Positions 41,313-50,288 of a stretch of DNA of 64,000 nucleotides are shown here, in pieces. Each line of letters starts with the position of its first letter. Position 1 is the stretch's first letter. The stretch covers positions 62,001-126,000 of the forward strand of contig NZ_KB908381.1 of the NCBI RefSeq assembly GCF_000381005.1, written 5' to 3'. A model generated the notes under the pieces. That model was not told where the DNA came from. It made no database searches and saw nothing but the letters and a program-made list of their open reading frames with translations. Origin of the DNA: Selenomonas bovis DSM 23594 (lineage in GTDB: Bacteria; Bacillota; Negativicutes; Selenomonadales; Selenomonadaceae). The position numbers and the translations under genes are program-made.

Positions 41313-41948
41313 TCAGCCTCGAACAACGATGACGCAGCTGCTTACAGGCGCGCACGTTACCGCCTCCTGTAACGTGAGCACGCGCACACTTTCGTCATCA
41401 TAAGAAAGACGGGAACAGATCGCGAAAAACGTATCTGGCGGCCAACCGCGTGTGAGCAGATCCGCCGCGATGGTCTGCGACGTATGAACGTGATCTGTCA
41501 GCAAACCAAGTAGCCGCCCCTTGCCATAAGTAAGCGCCTGGTCATCAGGCACGCGCCCATGAAAACTCAGGAGGCTGGCCCCATGCCAGGGCAGCGCCAG
41601 GCGCGCAAAAGCGAGCTGAAAGGAACTGATGCCTGGAATCACCTGCAGGCTTGATACGGAGAATCTGCGAAGCAATGCGTCAAGCAGGGAGTAATAGCCA
41701 GGATCTCCCGAGACCATGACGACGACATCGCTGTCCGCTAGACTGTTCTCAATAAAAGTAAGCACGCCTTCTATATCGCGCGTAATTGCACAGCAACGCT
41801 GCGATGCCCCGTCCTTGCGAGCATACTGCGCAAGGGCGCGCCGACCGCCGACCAGGCAGCGTGCCTGGTCGATGGCATGGCGCGCCTCCGGAATCATATA
41901 GGCAGGATTGCCCGGCCCTATGCCCGCGACAATGATGCGATGTTCCAA
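41313..41948 (-). CDS. cbiE: Cobalt-precorrin-7 C5-methyltransferase
   Basis: A 211-residue tetrapyrrole methylase responsible for C5 methylation. The N-terminal IIVAGIGPGNPAYMIPEA and VVMVSGDPGYYSLLDALL (about 92) are typical of CbiE. The end is hydrophobic. The start is TTG at 41948, with GGAGG 9 bases upstream, and it overlaps cbiD by 31 bases. It is directly followed by cbiT, its usual partner. Confidence 0.93.
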   Translation of the reverse strand: MEHRIIVAGIGPGNPAYMIPEARHAIDQARCLVGGRRALAQYARKDGASQRCCAITRDIEGVLTFIENSLADSDVVVMVSGDPGYYSLLDALLRRFSVSSLQVIPGISSFQLAFARLALPWHGASLLSFHGRVPDDQALTYGKGRLLGLLTDHVHTSQTIAADLLTRGWPPDTFFAICSRLSYDDESVRVLTLQEAVTCAPVSSCVIVVRG

Positions 41949-43039
41949 TGGTATCCGCCTCCAATCTCTCTTGCCGTCTCATCCATCCCCAGCACGCGTC
42001 CTGCAAGTGTCAGGAGCACCGTGCCGACGTGCAGCTTGCCGAATACATGACGCTCGCTGCGACAGCTTGCCTGTGCCGCCAGACGGCTGTACACACGCTG
42101 CAATCCCGCTGCGTCGATGACGGCGAGAGCATCCTCAGTCGTATTTGCCGCGAGAACCTGCCGTACTCCATCAGCGGTCAGACCAGCTGCCGCTGCATAA
42201 GCGGCCATCGTCTCGAGCCGCGCATCGGAGATACGGTTGTGCGTATAAAAATTCCCCGCTGCAACTTTAACGAGCTTGCCGATATGTCCGAAGAGCAGCA
42301 CGCGCTCGACCTGACGCTCCGCCGCGCGGTCGAGCATGAAGCCGATGAAGTTGCTTGTCTGGACGAGTGCTCCCCGAGGCAAGCCGCAGGCACAGGCGAG
42401 ATCCTCGCCAATCTTTCCTGGCACGAAGACGAGCGAAGAAACCCCCGCCGCGATAGCGACATCTATCTGTGGTACCAGGGAATTCTTGAAGCCCTCTTCT
42501 GACATGGGGCGAAGTACTCCTGTCGTGCCGATGACGGAAATTCCTCCTTCGACGCCGAGCACGGGATTGAGTGTCTGACGGGCAAGCTTCAGACCTGCGG
42601 GAATGGAAATCGTGACCTCGAGATCCGGCTCTGCCGTTATGCCTAGTGCTGATTGTGCTGCCTGTCGTATGAGCTTTTGCGGGCCCGGATTGATGGCCGG
42701 TGCGCCGACGGGCACGGAGAGCCCTGGCTTCGTCACGGTACCGATGCCCTCTCCTGCGCGGAAATGAAGCCCGCTCCCTGCCGGCAGTTCTCTCACGCGA
42801 GTAAAGACAGAAACACCATTCGTGATGTCAGGATCATCGCCCGAAAATTTTACGATTTCTGCCTCCGCACCGTCCTCTGTTGCCTGCACGCGCCGTACAG
42901 GAATGACGAGCGTCGTTCCATCCAAAGCGCTGAGCTTCACCTGTGCAGGCGTTCCTCCGCGCAAAAAAAGCAGGGCAGCCATGACACCAGCGGCTGCACA
43001 AGCCCCTGTCGTATAGCCTCCCTGCAATTTCTTCGTCAT
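41918..43039 (-). CDS. cbiD: Cobalt-precorrin-5B C1-methyltransferase
   Basis: A 373-residue protein that methylates C1 in the anaerobic route only. KLQGGYTTGACAAAGVMAAL (start), DPDITNGVSVFTRV and GEGIGTVTKPGLSVPVGAPA (about 100) are diagnostic, as is GTTGVLRPMSEEGFKNSL. ATG 43039 is preferred because AAGGGG lies 8 bases upstream; a GTG three codons earlier is possible. It starts only 24 bases after the YbhN-like gene, so it is probably read from the queC-folE2 transcript. Confidence 0.95.
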   Translation of the reverse strand: MTKKLQGGYTTGACAAAGVMAALLFLRGGTPAQVKLSALDGTTLVIPVRRVQATEDGAEAEIVKFSGDDPDITNGVSVFTRVRELPAGSGLHFRAGEGIGTVTKPGLSVPVGAPAINPGPQKLIRQAAQSALGITAEPDLEVTISIPAGLKLARQTLNPVLGVEGGISVIGTTGVLRPMSEEGFKNSLVPQIDVAIAAGVSSLVFVPGKIGEDLACACGLPRGALVQTSNFIGFMLDRAAERQVERVLLFGHIGKLVKVAAGNFYTHNRISDARLETMAAYAAAAGLTADGVRQVLAANTTEDALAVIDAAGLQRVYSRLAAQASCRSERHVFGKLHVGTVLLTLAGRVLGMDETAREIGGGYHWNIASLSRA

Positions 43040-43063
43040 GCCATTCACCCCTTCCCTTGCAGC

Positions 43064-44053
43064 TCAGTCCGTCAGCTGCCTGTTCAAGAAATCACGCCCA
43101 AAAACCGTCAAGGTATAATAAAGGCCGATGAGGAACGGAATATACTCCGCAATGAGTCGCCAGCAGACAGCAATGATGCCGACCGTCCCCGCGGGAACCG
43201 TATCCGAGAACAGGAGAACAAAGCCGCCCTCCGCGACGCCGGAACCACCCGGTGTCGGCGTGAAGTAAAGGAGCATGTTGAGAAAGATCATGCGCCCCAT
43301 CACGGTATACCAATCCGCGTCCCAGACACCGAGCCCTAACAGCAGACAAGGAACGACGGCGTAAATGCAGAGAAGATTCAGCCCTGATTCCGCGAAAACG
43401 AGCAACATGCTTCTCGGCGACTTGAGCAACAGGGAAATCGCGCTTTTCGTATCGCGGTAGAACGCGATGATCTTGCGGCGCTTCTGGAAAGAGAACTTCC
43501 GCGTAAGCCAGATAACCAAATAGTCGAGGAAGCCACGCCGCGCGCCCCAGACGATGAAGATGATGCCGAAAAACGCCAGCAACGTGATAAGCATGAGTGT
43601 CTCATTGGAAATTCCCGGCACAATGCCCCGGTCATGCAGCAAAATGAGCGGCATACAGCAAGCGAGAAAGAAAATCGACAGCAGTGTACGGACAATGACG
43701 AGCACCGCAGCCTTCCCTGTCGGCACGCCTGCATGGCGCAGGAACATGAGCTGTGCCACAGCCCCCCCTGTCGCCCCCGGCGTCAGGAGCGCGAGAAAGT
43801 AGTTGCCGAAAATAACCTGCACTGCCTCGTAGAGCGTGATGCGTTCATTGGATATTTTCACGAGATGCATGAGCCTGCTGCCATCAAAAAAGAGACCGAC
43901 GCCCACAGCGAACATCGCCAATGCCACAGACCATGGCTTGAACTCCGTGAGATTGCGGAAGGTATTGATATCCACGGTCGTATAGATGACAACACCGGAA
44001 ATCAACAACACAAGCAATATGAGAAAAAAGAAGCGTCGGTAAAACTTGTTCAT
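43064..44053 (-). CDS. YbhN/LPG-synthase-type membrane protein
   Basis: A 329-residue polytopic protein with about eight hydrophobic segments, from the lysylphosphatidylglycerol-synthase TM (UPF0104/YbhN) family. ALLTPGATGGAVAQLMFLRH (about 88) and the late YFTPTPGGSGVAEGGFVLLF are family signatures. It lacks the C-terminal cytoplasmic transferase of MprF, so lipid aminoacylation is not expected. Related proteins have been linked to lipid movement or flipping. It overlaps folE2 by 4 bases and precedes cbiD. Nothing explains why it sits between queuosine and cobalamin genes. Confidence 0.85.
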   Translation of the reverse strand: MNKFYRRFFFLILLVLLISGVVIYTTVDINTFRNLTEFKPWSVALAMFAVGVGLFFDGSRLMHLVKISNERITLYEAVQVIFGNYFLALLTPGATGGAVAQLMFLRHAGVPTGKAAVLVIVRTLLSIFFLACCMPLILLHDRGIVPGISNETLMLITLLAFFGIIFIVWGARRGFLDYLVIWLTRKFSFQKRRKIIAFYRDTKSAISLLLKSPRSMLLVFAESGLNLLCIYAVVPCLLLGLGVWDADWYTVMGRMIFLNMLLYFTPTPGGSGVAEGGFVLLFSDTVPAGTVGIIAVCWRLIAEYIPFLIGLYYTLTVFGRDFLNRQLTD

Positions 44054-44841
44054 GGACTGACAGTCTCCTCATGGCTCGCATAAGCATTATGATTGTGGAT
44101 GGACTCGAAGTTCTCGCATGCCACGGAAAAATGGGCAATGCCCGGCAGATCCCGCAGCGCAAGCACCACATCTCTCAGTATGTCTTCTACGAATTTCGGA
44201 TGATCGTAGGCTTCCTCTGTCACGTATTTCTCGTCAGCTCGCTTGAGCAACGGATAGATGGGCGCTGAGCCCTTCTGCTCGACGAGCGCGGCGAGATCCT
44301 CGATGTAGATGCACTCCTCACCCGCGTGGAAACGCACGTGCACGCGGCAGAGTGAACGCTGATTGTGTGCGCCATAGTCAGAAATCTCACGGCTACAGGG
44401 ACAGAGAGACGTAAACGGGACTTCGACGCCGAGCGTGAAGCAGAGCGGCTCGCCGCGGCGCATGCGTCCCGTAAAGCAGCAATCGTAATCGAGCAAGGAT
44501 TCCCTGCCGCTGACCGGCGCTCGTTTCCCAATGAAGTACTTGAAGGCGATTTCGACCTCTGCTGCCTGCGCGTCAAGCCGTTTCAGTGCTTCCCACAGCA
44601 TCGCCTCGAGTTCCGGCTCAGCGAGAGGTTTCTGGCTCCAAGGCATGAGGATTTCGAGGAAGCGCGACATGTGCGTGCCCTTGTATTCTTCGGGAAGTTC
44701 CACCGTGAAGCGGATGCGCGCGAGTACCGATTGGAAGCCGCCCTCTTTTGTCTTGATAAGGAAGGGCAGGTGCACGTTCTTCACGCCGACATGCTGGATG
44801 GCAATGCCTCGTTTATCCGTGCGGCTCTGTACATCCTGCAT
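44050..44841 (-). CDS. folE2: GTP cyclohydrolase IB
   Basis: A 263-residue type IB GTP cyclohydrolase (FolE2/COG1469) producing 7,8-dihydroneopterin triphosphate for folate and queuosine. Motifs are GVKNVHLPFLIKTK, VPFTSLCPCSREISDYGAH with the active-site Cys (about residue 150), and the late FESIHNHNAYAS with metal-binding residues. The ATG at 44841 overlaps the queC stop by one base (TAATG). Type IB enzymes can work without zinc, and pairing with queC suggests service to queuosine. Confidence 0.94.
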   Translation of the reverse strand: MQDVQSRTDKRGIAIQHVGVKNVHLPFLIKTKEGGFQSVLARIRFTVELPEEYKGTHMSRFLEILMPWSQKPLAEPELEAMLWEALKRLDAQAAEVEIAFKYFIGKRAPVSGRESLLDYDCCFTGRMRRGEPLCFTLGVEVPFTSLCPCSREISDYGAHNQRSLCRVHVRFHAGEECIYIEDLAALVEQKGSAPIYPLLKRADEKYVTEEAYDHPKFVEDILRDVVLALRDLPGIAHFSVACENFESIHNHNAYASHEETVSP

Positions 44842-45524
44842 TAGATATCCCTCGTCTCGTAGGCGATGGGATCCTCCACGCCAGCTTCGCGGAATCCCTC
44901 GAGACGGAGCTTGCAACTGTCGCAGACGCCGCAGGCTCTCTCGCCGCCCTTGTAGCAACTATGTGTAAATTTATAGGGCGCACCGAGTTTCACGCCGAGC
45001 TTCACGATTTCCGCTTTCGAGAGGTTCTGAAGCGGTGTCTCGATCGTGATGTGCTTTCCTTTCACAGCAGTCGCCGTTGTCGCATAGTCTGAAAGTTCCT
45101 GAAAGCGCTGGATGAATTCCGGCCGACAATCAGGATAGCCGGAGTAATCGACGGAATTCACGCCAATATAGACATGACTTGCGCCGAGCACCTCTGCATA
45201 GCCGACAGCATAGGAAAGAAAGATCAAATTGCGTGCCGGCACATACGTATCTGGTACATCTGTGCGGTGCGTATCCCCCTCCGGCACTTCGATTTTCTTA
45301 TCCGTGAGCGCAGAACCGCCGATGGCATCCATATTCGTCTCAATGATGAGATGGCGCTTGACCCCATAGAATGCAGCAATCTTTTTCGCACCTTCAAGTT
45401 CGATGCTATGACGCTGATGATAATTGAAGCTGATAGGATAGACGTCATATCCCTTGCTTTTGGCGACTGCCATGCAGGTGCAGGAATCAAGTCCGCCGGA
45501 TAAAAGAACAACTGCTTTTTCCAT
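44841..45524 (-). CDS. queC: 7-cyano-7-deazaguanine synthase
   Basis: A 227-residue ATP-pyrophosphatase enzyme forming preQ0 from 7-carboxy-7-deazaguanine, ammonia and ATP. VVLLSGGLDSCTCMAVA holds the PP-loop (residue 8 on). SFNYHQRHSIELEGA and YVPARNLIFLSYAVGYAE are family signatures. The zinc cysteines are in CYKGGERACGVCDSCKLR near the end. AGGAGG precedes the ATG. QueD and QueE are not in the window. Confidence 0.96.
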   Translation of the reverse strand: MEKAVVLLSGGLDSCTCMAVAKSKGYDVYPISFNYHQRHSIELEGAKKIAAFYGVKRHLIIETNMDAIGGSALTDKKIEVPEGDTHRTDVPDTYVPARNLIFLSYAVGYAEVLGASHVYIGVNSVDYSGYPDCRPEFIQRFQELSDYATTATAVKGKHITIETPLQNLSKAEIVKLGVKLGAPYKFTHSCYKGGERACGVCDSCKLRLEGFREAGVEDPIAYETRDI

Positions 45525-45536
45525 GCCAAATCCTCC

Positions 45537-46226
45537 TCATTCTTCTTCCTGTGCATGATCATGGCAGACATGCGGCTGCTCCGCCGCACGAATGGCGGCG
45601 ATGGCCTTCTGCACATCAGGCGTGCCATAGACTGCGCTGCCCGCCACGAGCACGTTAGCACCTGCAGATGTCACGAGCGCTGCCGTCTCTTCATTGATAC
45701 CGCCATCCACCTCGATGTCACAATCATAGCCCATATCATGGATGGTATGGCTCAGCATATGGATCTTGTCGAGCGTCGAAGCGATGAACTTCTGCCCGCC
45801 AAACCCCGGATTCACCGTCATGATGAGTACCATGTCAAGATCCTGCAGCAGTTCCTCGATCATCGCGAGCGACGTGCCGGGATTGAGTGCAATGGCCGCG
45901 CGGCAGCCAGCGTCGTGAATTTCCTGTACGATGCGGTGCGGATGCTTTGCCGTCTCGATATGGAAACAGATGATATCTGCTCCTGCCTCCGCAAAGGCCT
46001 TGATCTGCGTCTCCGGATGCTCGACCATGAGATGCACGTCGAATACGGCATCGGTCACTTTGCGCAGGGATTTTACAACGGGCGCGCCGATTGTAATGTT
46101 TGGAACAAAGGTGCCATCCATCACGTCGATATGGATATATTCCGCACCAGCAGCCACGACACGTTGAACTTCCGCACCGAGCTTGCTGAAATCCGCCGAG
46201 AGGATGGAGGGAGCGATCTTGATCAT
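45537..46226 (-). CDS. rpe: Ribulose-phosphate 3-epimerase
   Basis: A 229-residue TIM-barrel enzyme interconverting ribulose 5-phosphate and xylulose 5-phosphate. The N-terminal IAPSILSADFSKLG, HIDVMDGTFVPNITIG with metal ligands, MTVNPGFGGQKFI, and EVDGGINEETAALV are all conserved. Its ATG overlaps the rsgA stop (ATGA). The rsgA-rpe order behind a PASTA kinase is common in Firmicutes. Confidence 0.96.
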   Translation of the reverse strand: MIKIAPSILSADFSKLGAEVQRVVAAGAEYIHIDVMDGTFVPNITIGAPVVKSLRKVTDAVFDVHLMVEHPETQIKAFAEAGADIICFHIETAKHPHRIVQEIHDAGCRAAIALNPGTSLAMIEELLQDLDMVLIMTVNPGFGGQKFIASTLDKIHMLSHTIHDMGYDCDIEVDGGINEETAALVTSAGANVLVAGSAVYGTPDVQKAIAAIRAAEQPHVCHDHAQEEE

Positions 46227-47095
46227 TGATAATCCTTCTTTCTTGCTTGAATCTCCTGCAGAATGGCGAGATAGGCTTCATACCGTTCTGGCAGGATTTT
46301 TTTCTCTTGTACCGCCGCCTTGACGGCACAGTCCGGTTCATGACTGTGCGAGCAAGGGGCGAAGCGGCATTGGCCGAGATAAGGCCGCATCTCAGGGAAA
46401 TATGTCGGCAATGCCTGCGCTTCGATTCCCTCAAGTGTCATCGAACTGAACCCAGGGGTATCAACAATATACCCTTCCTTATATGGCAGAAGCTCTGCCA
46501 CGCGCGTCGTATGACGTCCGCGTTTGATTTTCTCGCTGACATGGCCAGTCGCGAGCGTGAGCGCTGGATCTATCGCATTGAGCAACGAGGATTTGCCGAC
46601 ACCAGACGGTCCGGCGAAGACGGTCACATGATGCGGCAACAGACGCGCGAGCGCTGAAACGCCATTTCCCTCGTGCGCTGATACCCGTAGGATGGGATAG
46701 CCAAGTGACTCATACGCTTCGAGGAAACCATCTGCCGCCGTGCCGAGCAGATCGCATTTATTGATACAGATGACAATGGAGGAAATGCCTGACCATTCAG
46801 CGAGCACGAGGAATCGACTGAGCAGCAATGGATGCAGGTCCGGTTGCGCAGCAGCAAAGGTCAGCACCGCCTGGTCGATATTCGCGACCGCAGGACGGCG
46901 CATGAGACTTGCGCGCGGGAGCAGGCGCTCGATCACGCCCGTTCCGTCAGGCAGGAGATCATACGCAACCAAATCGCCGGGGCAGATGACCTGGCGTTTC
47001 TTGAACTTGCCACGCAGCTTGCAGGTCACGAGGCCAGACGGCGCAAGGACATAGAAAAAACTATTATAAGCCTTCAGTACACGGCCCTGCTTCAT
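46223..47095 (-). CDS. rsgA: Small ribosomal subunit biogenesis GTPase
   Basis: A 290-residue circularly permuted GTPase that helps mature the 30S subunit. An N-terminal OB-fold (about 1-65) precedes the G domain. The G4-like motif NKCDLLG comes first, then P-loop FAGPSGVGKSSLLNAI (about 170), with DTPGFSSM after it: the permuted order. The C-terminal zinc site is CRFAPCSHSHEPDCAVK. AAGGGAG precedes the ATG. PASTA kinases phosphorylate RsgA in other Firmicutes, and that kinase gene is immediately upstream. Confidence 0.95.
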   Translation of the reverse strand: MKQGRVLKAYNSFFYVLAPSGLVTCKLRGKFKKRQVICPGDLVAYDLLPDGTGVIERLLPRASLMRRPAVANIDQAVLTFAAAQPDLHPLLLSRFLVLAEWSGISSIVICINKCDLLGTAADGFLEAYESLGYPILRVSAHEGNGVSALARLLPHHVTVFAGPSGVGKSSLLNAIDPALTLATGHVSEKIKRGRHTTRVAELLPYKEGYIVDTPGFSSMTLEGIEAQALPTYFPEMRPYLGQCRFAPCSHSHEPDCAVKAAVQEKKILPERYEAYLAILQEIQARKKDYQ

Positions 47096-47128
47096 GAAAA
47101 ACTCCCTTCTGTGCGACCTTTGGCAGCC

Positions 47129-48868
47129 TCAGCGCGTCTTGCTGCTCTCATTCTTCTTCGGCGGTTCTTTGGCCTCAGTTGCTTTCTGCTGCCTCTGTCC
47201 CTGTGCCTGCGGCTGCGCAGCGATGACGAGATCGACACTCGTGCCAGTTGTTACTTCGCTGCCACCAGCGATCGACTGGCTCAATACCGTACCGGCTGTC
47301 TGATTGCTCTCTTTCTTCGTGACATTACCGACATGTAGTCCTTTCGCTGCGAGTGCATTCTGTGCACCCTCGAGCGATGCGCCTGTCACATTCGGAACGG
47401 AGACCTTTTTCTCTTTCGGCCCCTTGCTCACGATAATGTCGACCTCCTGACCCTTGCTGACCTTGCTGCCCGCATGCGGGTCTTGCTGGATAACCGTTCC
47501 AACTTCCTCATCTGAGGCTTTTTCATACACATTGCCAAGCTTCAGCCCCATCTTCTTGAGCTTGGCTTCGGCATCGCTCTTAGAGAGGCCCTTGAGATCA
47601 GGCATTGTGAGCTCTTCCCCGCCCTTGCTCACGTAGATGGTCACGAGCCGCTCCTCCTTGACTTTGGAGCCGGCTTCCGGTGTCTGCGAGACAACCTGGC
47701 CAGGCGGCACATCGGCATCATACGTCTCCGCCACGTTGACGCGCAGCTTCTTATCTTCAAGAATCTGGCGCGCCAACGTCATCTGCTTGCCCACGACATC
47801 TGGCACGACGACCTCCTCCGTGCTCCAGAACTTGCCGAAAGAAAGGAAAGCACCCAGACCGAAGCCCAGCACGAGTACACAGAGAAGTCCGAAGATGAAT
47901 TTCTTGGAACGGAAGAATGAACGTTGCCCCTCTTCTGGTTCAGCAGGCAGCGGTCGGCCTTGATTCATATCGGAACGGCGTGAGGGAATGTCCCCCACCC
48001 GAGGCAGGACCTGCGTGGCATAAGGATCCGCCGCTGCGCCCTGCCCCCCCCCGAGAAGCTGTTCCGCCTGACGAATCGAACGCACGAGCTCGCCACTCGT
48101 TGGCCGCATGGCAGGATCCTTCGCCATCATGCGGGAGACGAGCGCCTCTACTACAGGAGGAACAGACGGGATGAGCTGCCGCACAGAGACAGGCTCCTCC
48201 TGCAGGTGCTTCATTGCAATGCTCACAGGCGTCTCACCAGTGAATGGTAATTGTCCCGTGAGCATCTCATAGAGGACGACGCCAAGGGAATAGACATCCG
48301 ATTTCGGCGTGATCAAGGAACCCTTCGCCTGTTCCGGCGAAAAATAATGCACGGAACCGATGACGTTGCCGCTGTACGTCATCGTCGATTCTGTCACGGC
48401 GCGCGCAATGCCAAAATCCGCCACCTTTGTATGACCATCCGGCATCACGAGGATATTGTGCGGCTTGATATCGCAATGCACGAGATTATGCGCGTGCGCA
48501 TTCGCGAGCGCATCCGCAATTTCCCGCGTAATCCGCAGTGCCTCTGGGACCGGAAGATGCCCCTCCTGCTTAATGAGCTCCTTGAGGGTACGTCCCGGCA
48601 CATATTCCATGACAATATAATGATCGTTGCCCGACACACCAACATCATAGATGTTGACGATATTCGGATGAGAGAGGCGCGCGGCCGCCTGCGCTTCCCG
48701 ATGAAACTTCTTGATGAATTCCTCATCGCTTTTGAATTGCGCATGCAGAATCTTCACGGCGACCGGGCGATCGAGCAGCTTGTCATGCGCTTTATAGACA
48801 TCCGCCATCCCGCCGCCGCCGACCATCTCTTGAAGTTCATAGCGCTGATCAAGAACACGGTTCGTCAT
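47129..48868 (-). CDS. prkC: PASTA-domain Ser/Thr protein kinase (PrkC/PknB type)
   Basis: A 579-residue transmembrane kinase. The catalytic domain (about 8-270) has the glycine loop VGGGGMADVY, the Lys in VAVKILHA, the HCDIKPHNIL catalytic loop and DFGIAR. A juxtamembrane linker follows. One membrane span (FIFGLLCVLVLGFGLGAF, about 330-350) leads to three extracytoplasmic PASTA repeats (about 362-560) that bind muropeptides or lipid II. The end is Lys/Glu rich. ATG 48868 has GGAG 7 bases upstream. It is last in a cluster with its phosphatase, FHA readers and wall enzymes, and is expected to tune wall growth and division. Confidence 0.95.
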   Translation of the reverse strand: MTNRVLDQRYELQEMVGGGGMADVYKAHDKLLDRPVAVKILHAQFKSDEEFIKKFHREAQAAARLSHPNIVNIYDVGVSGNDHYIVMEYVPGRTLKELIKQEGHLPVPEALRITREIADALANAHAHNLVHCDIKPHNILVMPDGHTKVADFGIARAVTESTMTYSGNVIGSVHYFSPEQAKGSLITPKSDVYSLGVVLYEMLTGQLPFTGETPVSIAMKHLQEEPVSVRQLIPSVPPVVEALVSRMMAKDPAMRPTSGELVRSIRQAEQLLGGGQGAAADPYATQVLPRVGDIPSRRSDMNQGRPLPAEPEEGQRSFFRSKKFIFGLLCVLVLGFGLGAFLSFGKFWSTEEVVVPDVVGKQMTLARQILEDKKLRVNVAETYDADVPPGQVVSQTPEAGSKVKEERLVTIYVSKGGEELTMPDLKGLSKSDAEAKLKKMGLKLGNVYEKASDEEVGTVIQQDPHAGSKVSKGQEVDIIVSKGPKEKKVSVPNVTGASLEGAQNALAAKGLHVGNVTKKESNQTAGTVLSQSIAGGSEVTTGTSVDLVIAAQPQAQGQRQQKATEAKEPPKKNESSKTR

Positions 48869-48884
48869 TTTACGTCTCCCCCAT

Positions 48885-50288
48885 TCATTCCATGCTGAGT
48901 ATGATCTTACGGGCAATCGGCGCGGCTGCTATACCGCCGCCGCCGCTGTTCTCCACAATGATTGCAAAGGCGATTCTCCTGCCATCGACATCCGCAGAGC
49001 CGATGAACCATGCGTGATCCCTGCCCTGCGAATTCTCAGCAGTTCCCGTCTTGCCGGCAACGCGTATGCCGCTGACGCGGGCAGCTGTCCCCGTGCCCTT
49101 TTGGACCACTTGTTCCATGTACCTCTCGATGAGTGCCGCGCGCTCCGGTGTCGTCGCGTCAAACCATTTTTTCGGCTGGCCTTCGCGCACTGTGACACCT
49201 CCCGGTGTAATGACGGAGTCGATGAGATATGGCTGCATGACCGTGCCATGATTGGCAAAGGCAGAGGCGAGAAGTGCCATCTCCATCGGCGAGACGAGCA
49301 GCGAGCTCTGACCGATGCCGACCTGCGCGAGATCGCCCTGTCCGAGCTTCGTAAACTCCGGCAGATGTGCCGCAGTTCCCGTAAAATCTCCAGTGATTTC
49401 CCGCGAAAAACCAAACCGCTCAAAACCGTCGCTCAGCTTCTTGCCGCCGAGGCGCAATGCCAGCGTACCGAAGGTCACATTGCATGATTCCTCGATGGCC
49501 TCTGCCAGCCGAACGCGGCCGTGCACCTCACCGTGGCTTTCGCGAATGGTCTGTCCGCCGCCCACATCGAGCGCACCGGTGCAGTCAAAGACCTCCGTCT
49601 CATCTGTTGCTCCCTGCGCCAATGCGATATCAGCAATGAGCGGTTTGATGGTCGAGCCGGGAGGATACATCCCGTAGACCGCCCGGTTCAGCAGCGGTCC
49701 CGCCTCCTGCTGACGTAGACGATCCCAGTCCATTTCTACAGCCGCCGGATCATAGGACGGGCAGCTGACCATAGCCAGCACGGCACCGGTCTCCGCGTCG
49801 AGCACCACGGCGGCACCGCGGCGCCCCGCGAAGGCATCATAGGCGGCCTGCTGGACATCCGCATTGACGGTGAGCTTCACATCATTGCCGCGGTCTGCCT
49901 GGAAGAGCTGTGCAATCGGCCCCAGGCGCGTAAGCGCCTCTGTCCTACCAAGCAAATCCTGGTTGGCATGAGCCTCCATGCCTGCGCTGCCAATCCGCTC
50001 ACCGATGTATCCTGTCACCGGCGCCATCGCAGCCCCCATGGGATAACTTCGCTGCGCGGGCGCTGTGCTCTGCGCGAGCGCCCGCCCTTTCGCATCGAGC
50101 AGGGAACCGCGCTGAATCTCTGCCTCTGCCTGCGCGTTACGCTGGTTCAGCGGATGATGTGCCAGACGATCTGCGCCGAAGCCCTGGAGGTAAATGATAT
50201 AGAGTGCCAGGAGGAGCAATAGGCCGAGCAAGAAAGCAGCGCTGTACAAGACATGCTGCTTCACCATGCGTTCTCGTTCTTTTTTCAT
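48885..50288 (-). CDS. Class B penicillin-binding protein (PbpA/FtsI type)
   Basis: A 467-residue transpeptidase. One N-terminal membrane anchor (about 12-32) is followed by a short dimerisation region (RGSLLDAKGRALAQS) and a transpeptidase domain. The catalytic motifs are SxxK in GSTIKPLIAD (about residue 213), SxN in EESCNVTF and KTGT in RVAGKTGTAEN. The pedestal domain is small, as in mycobacterial PbpA. It overlaps the SEDS gene by 4 bases. The two form a likely glycan polymerase-crosslinker pair for elongation or septation; which of the two is not decided by sequence. Confidence 0.93.
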   Translation of the reverse strand: MKKERERMVKQHVLYSAAFLLGLLLLLALYIIYLQGFGADRLAHHPLNQRNAQAEAEIQRGSLLDAKGRALAQSTAPAQRSYPMGAAMAPVTGYIGERIGSAGMEAHANQDLLGRTEALTRLGPIAQLFQADRGNDVKLTVNADVQQAAYDAFAGRRGAAVVLDAETGAVLAMVSCPSYDPAAVEMDWDRLRQQEAGPLLNRAVYGMYPPGSTIKPLIADIALAQGATDETEVFDCTGALDVGGGQTIRESHGEVHGRVRLAEAIEESCNVTFGTLALRLGGKKLSDGFERFGFSREITGDFTGTAAHLPEFTKLGQGDLAQVGIGQSSLLVSPMEMALLASAFANHGTVMQPYLIDSVITPGGVTVREGQPKKWFDATTPERAALIERYMEQVVQKGTGTAARVSGIRVAGKTGTAENSQGRDHAWFIGSADVDGRRIAFAIIVENSGGGGIAAAPIARKIILSME

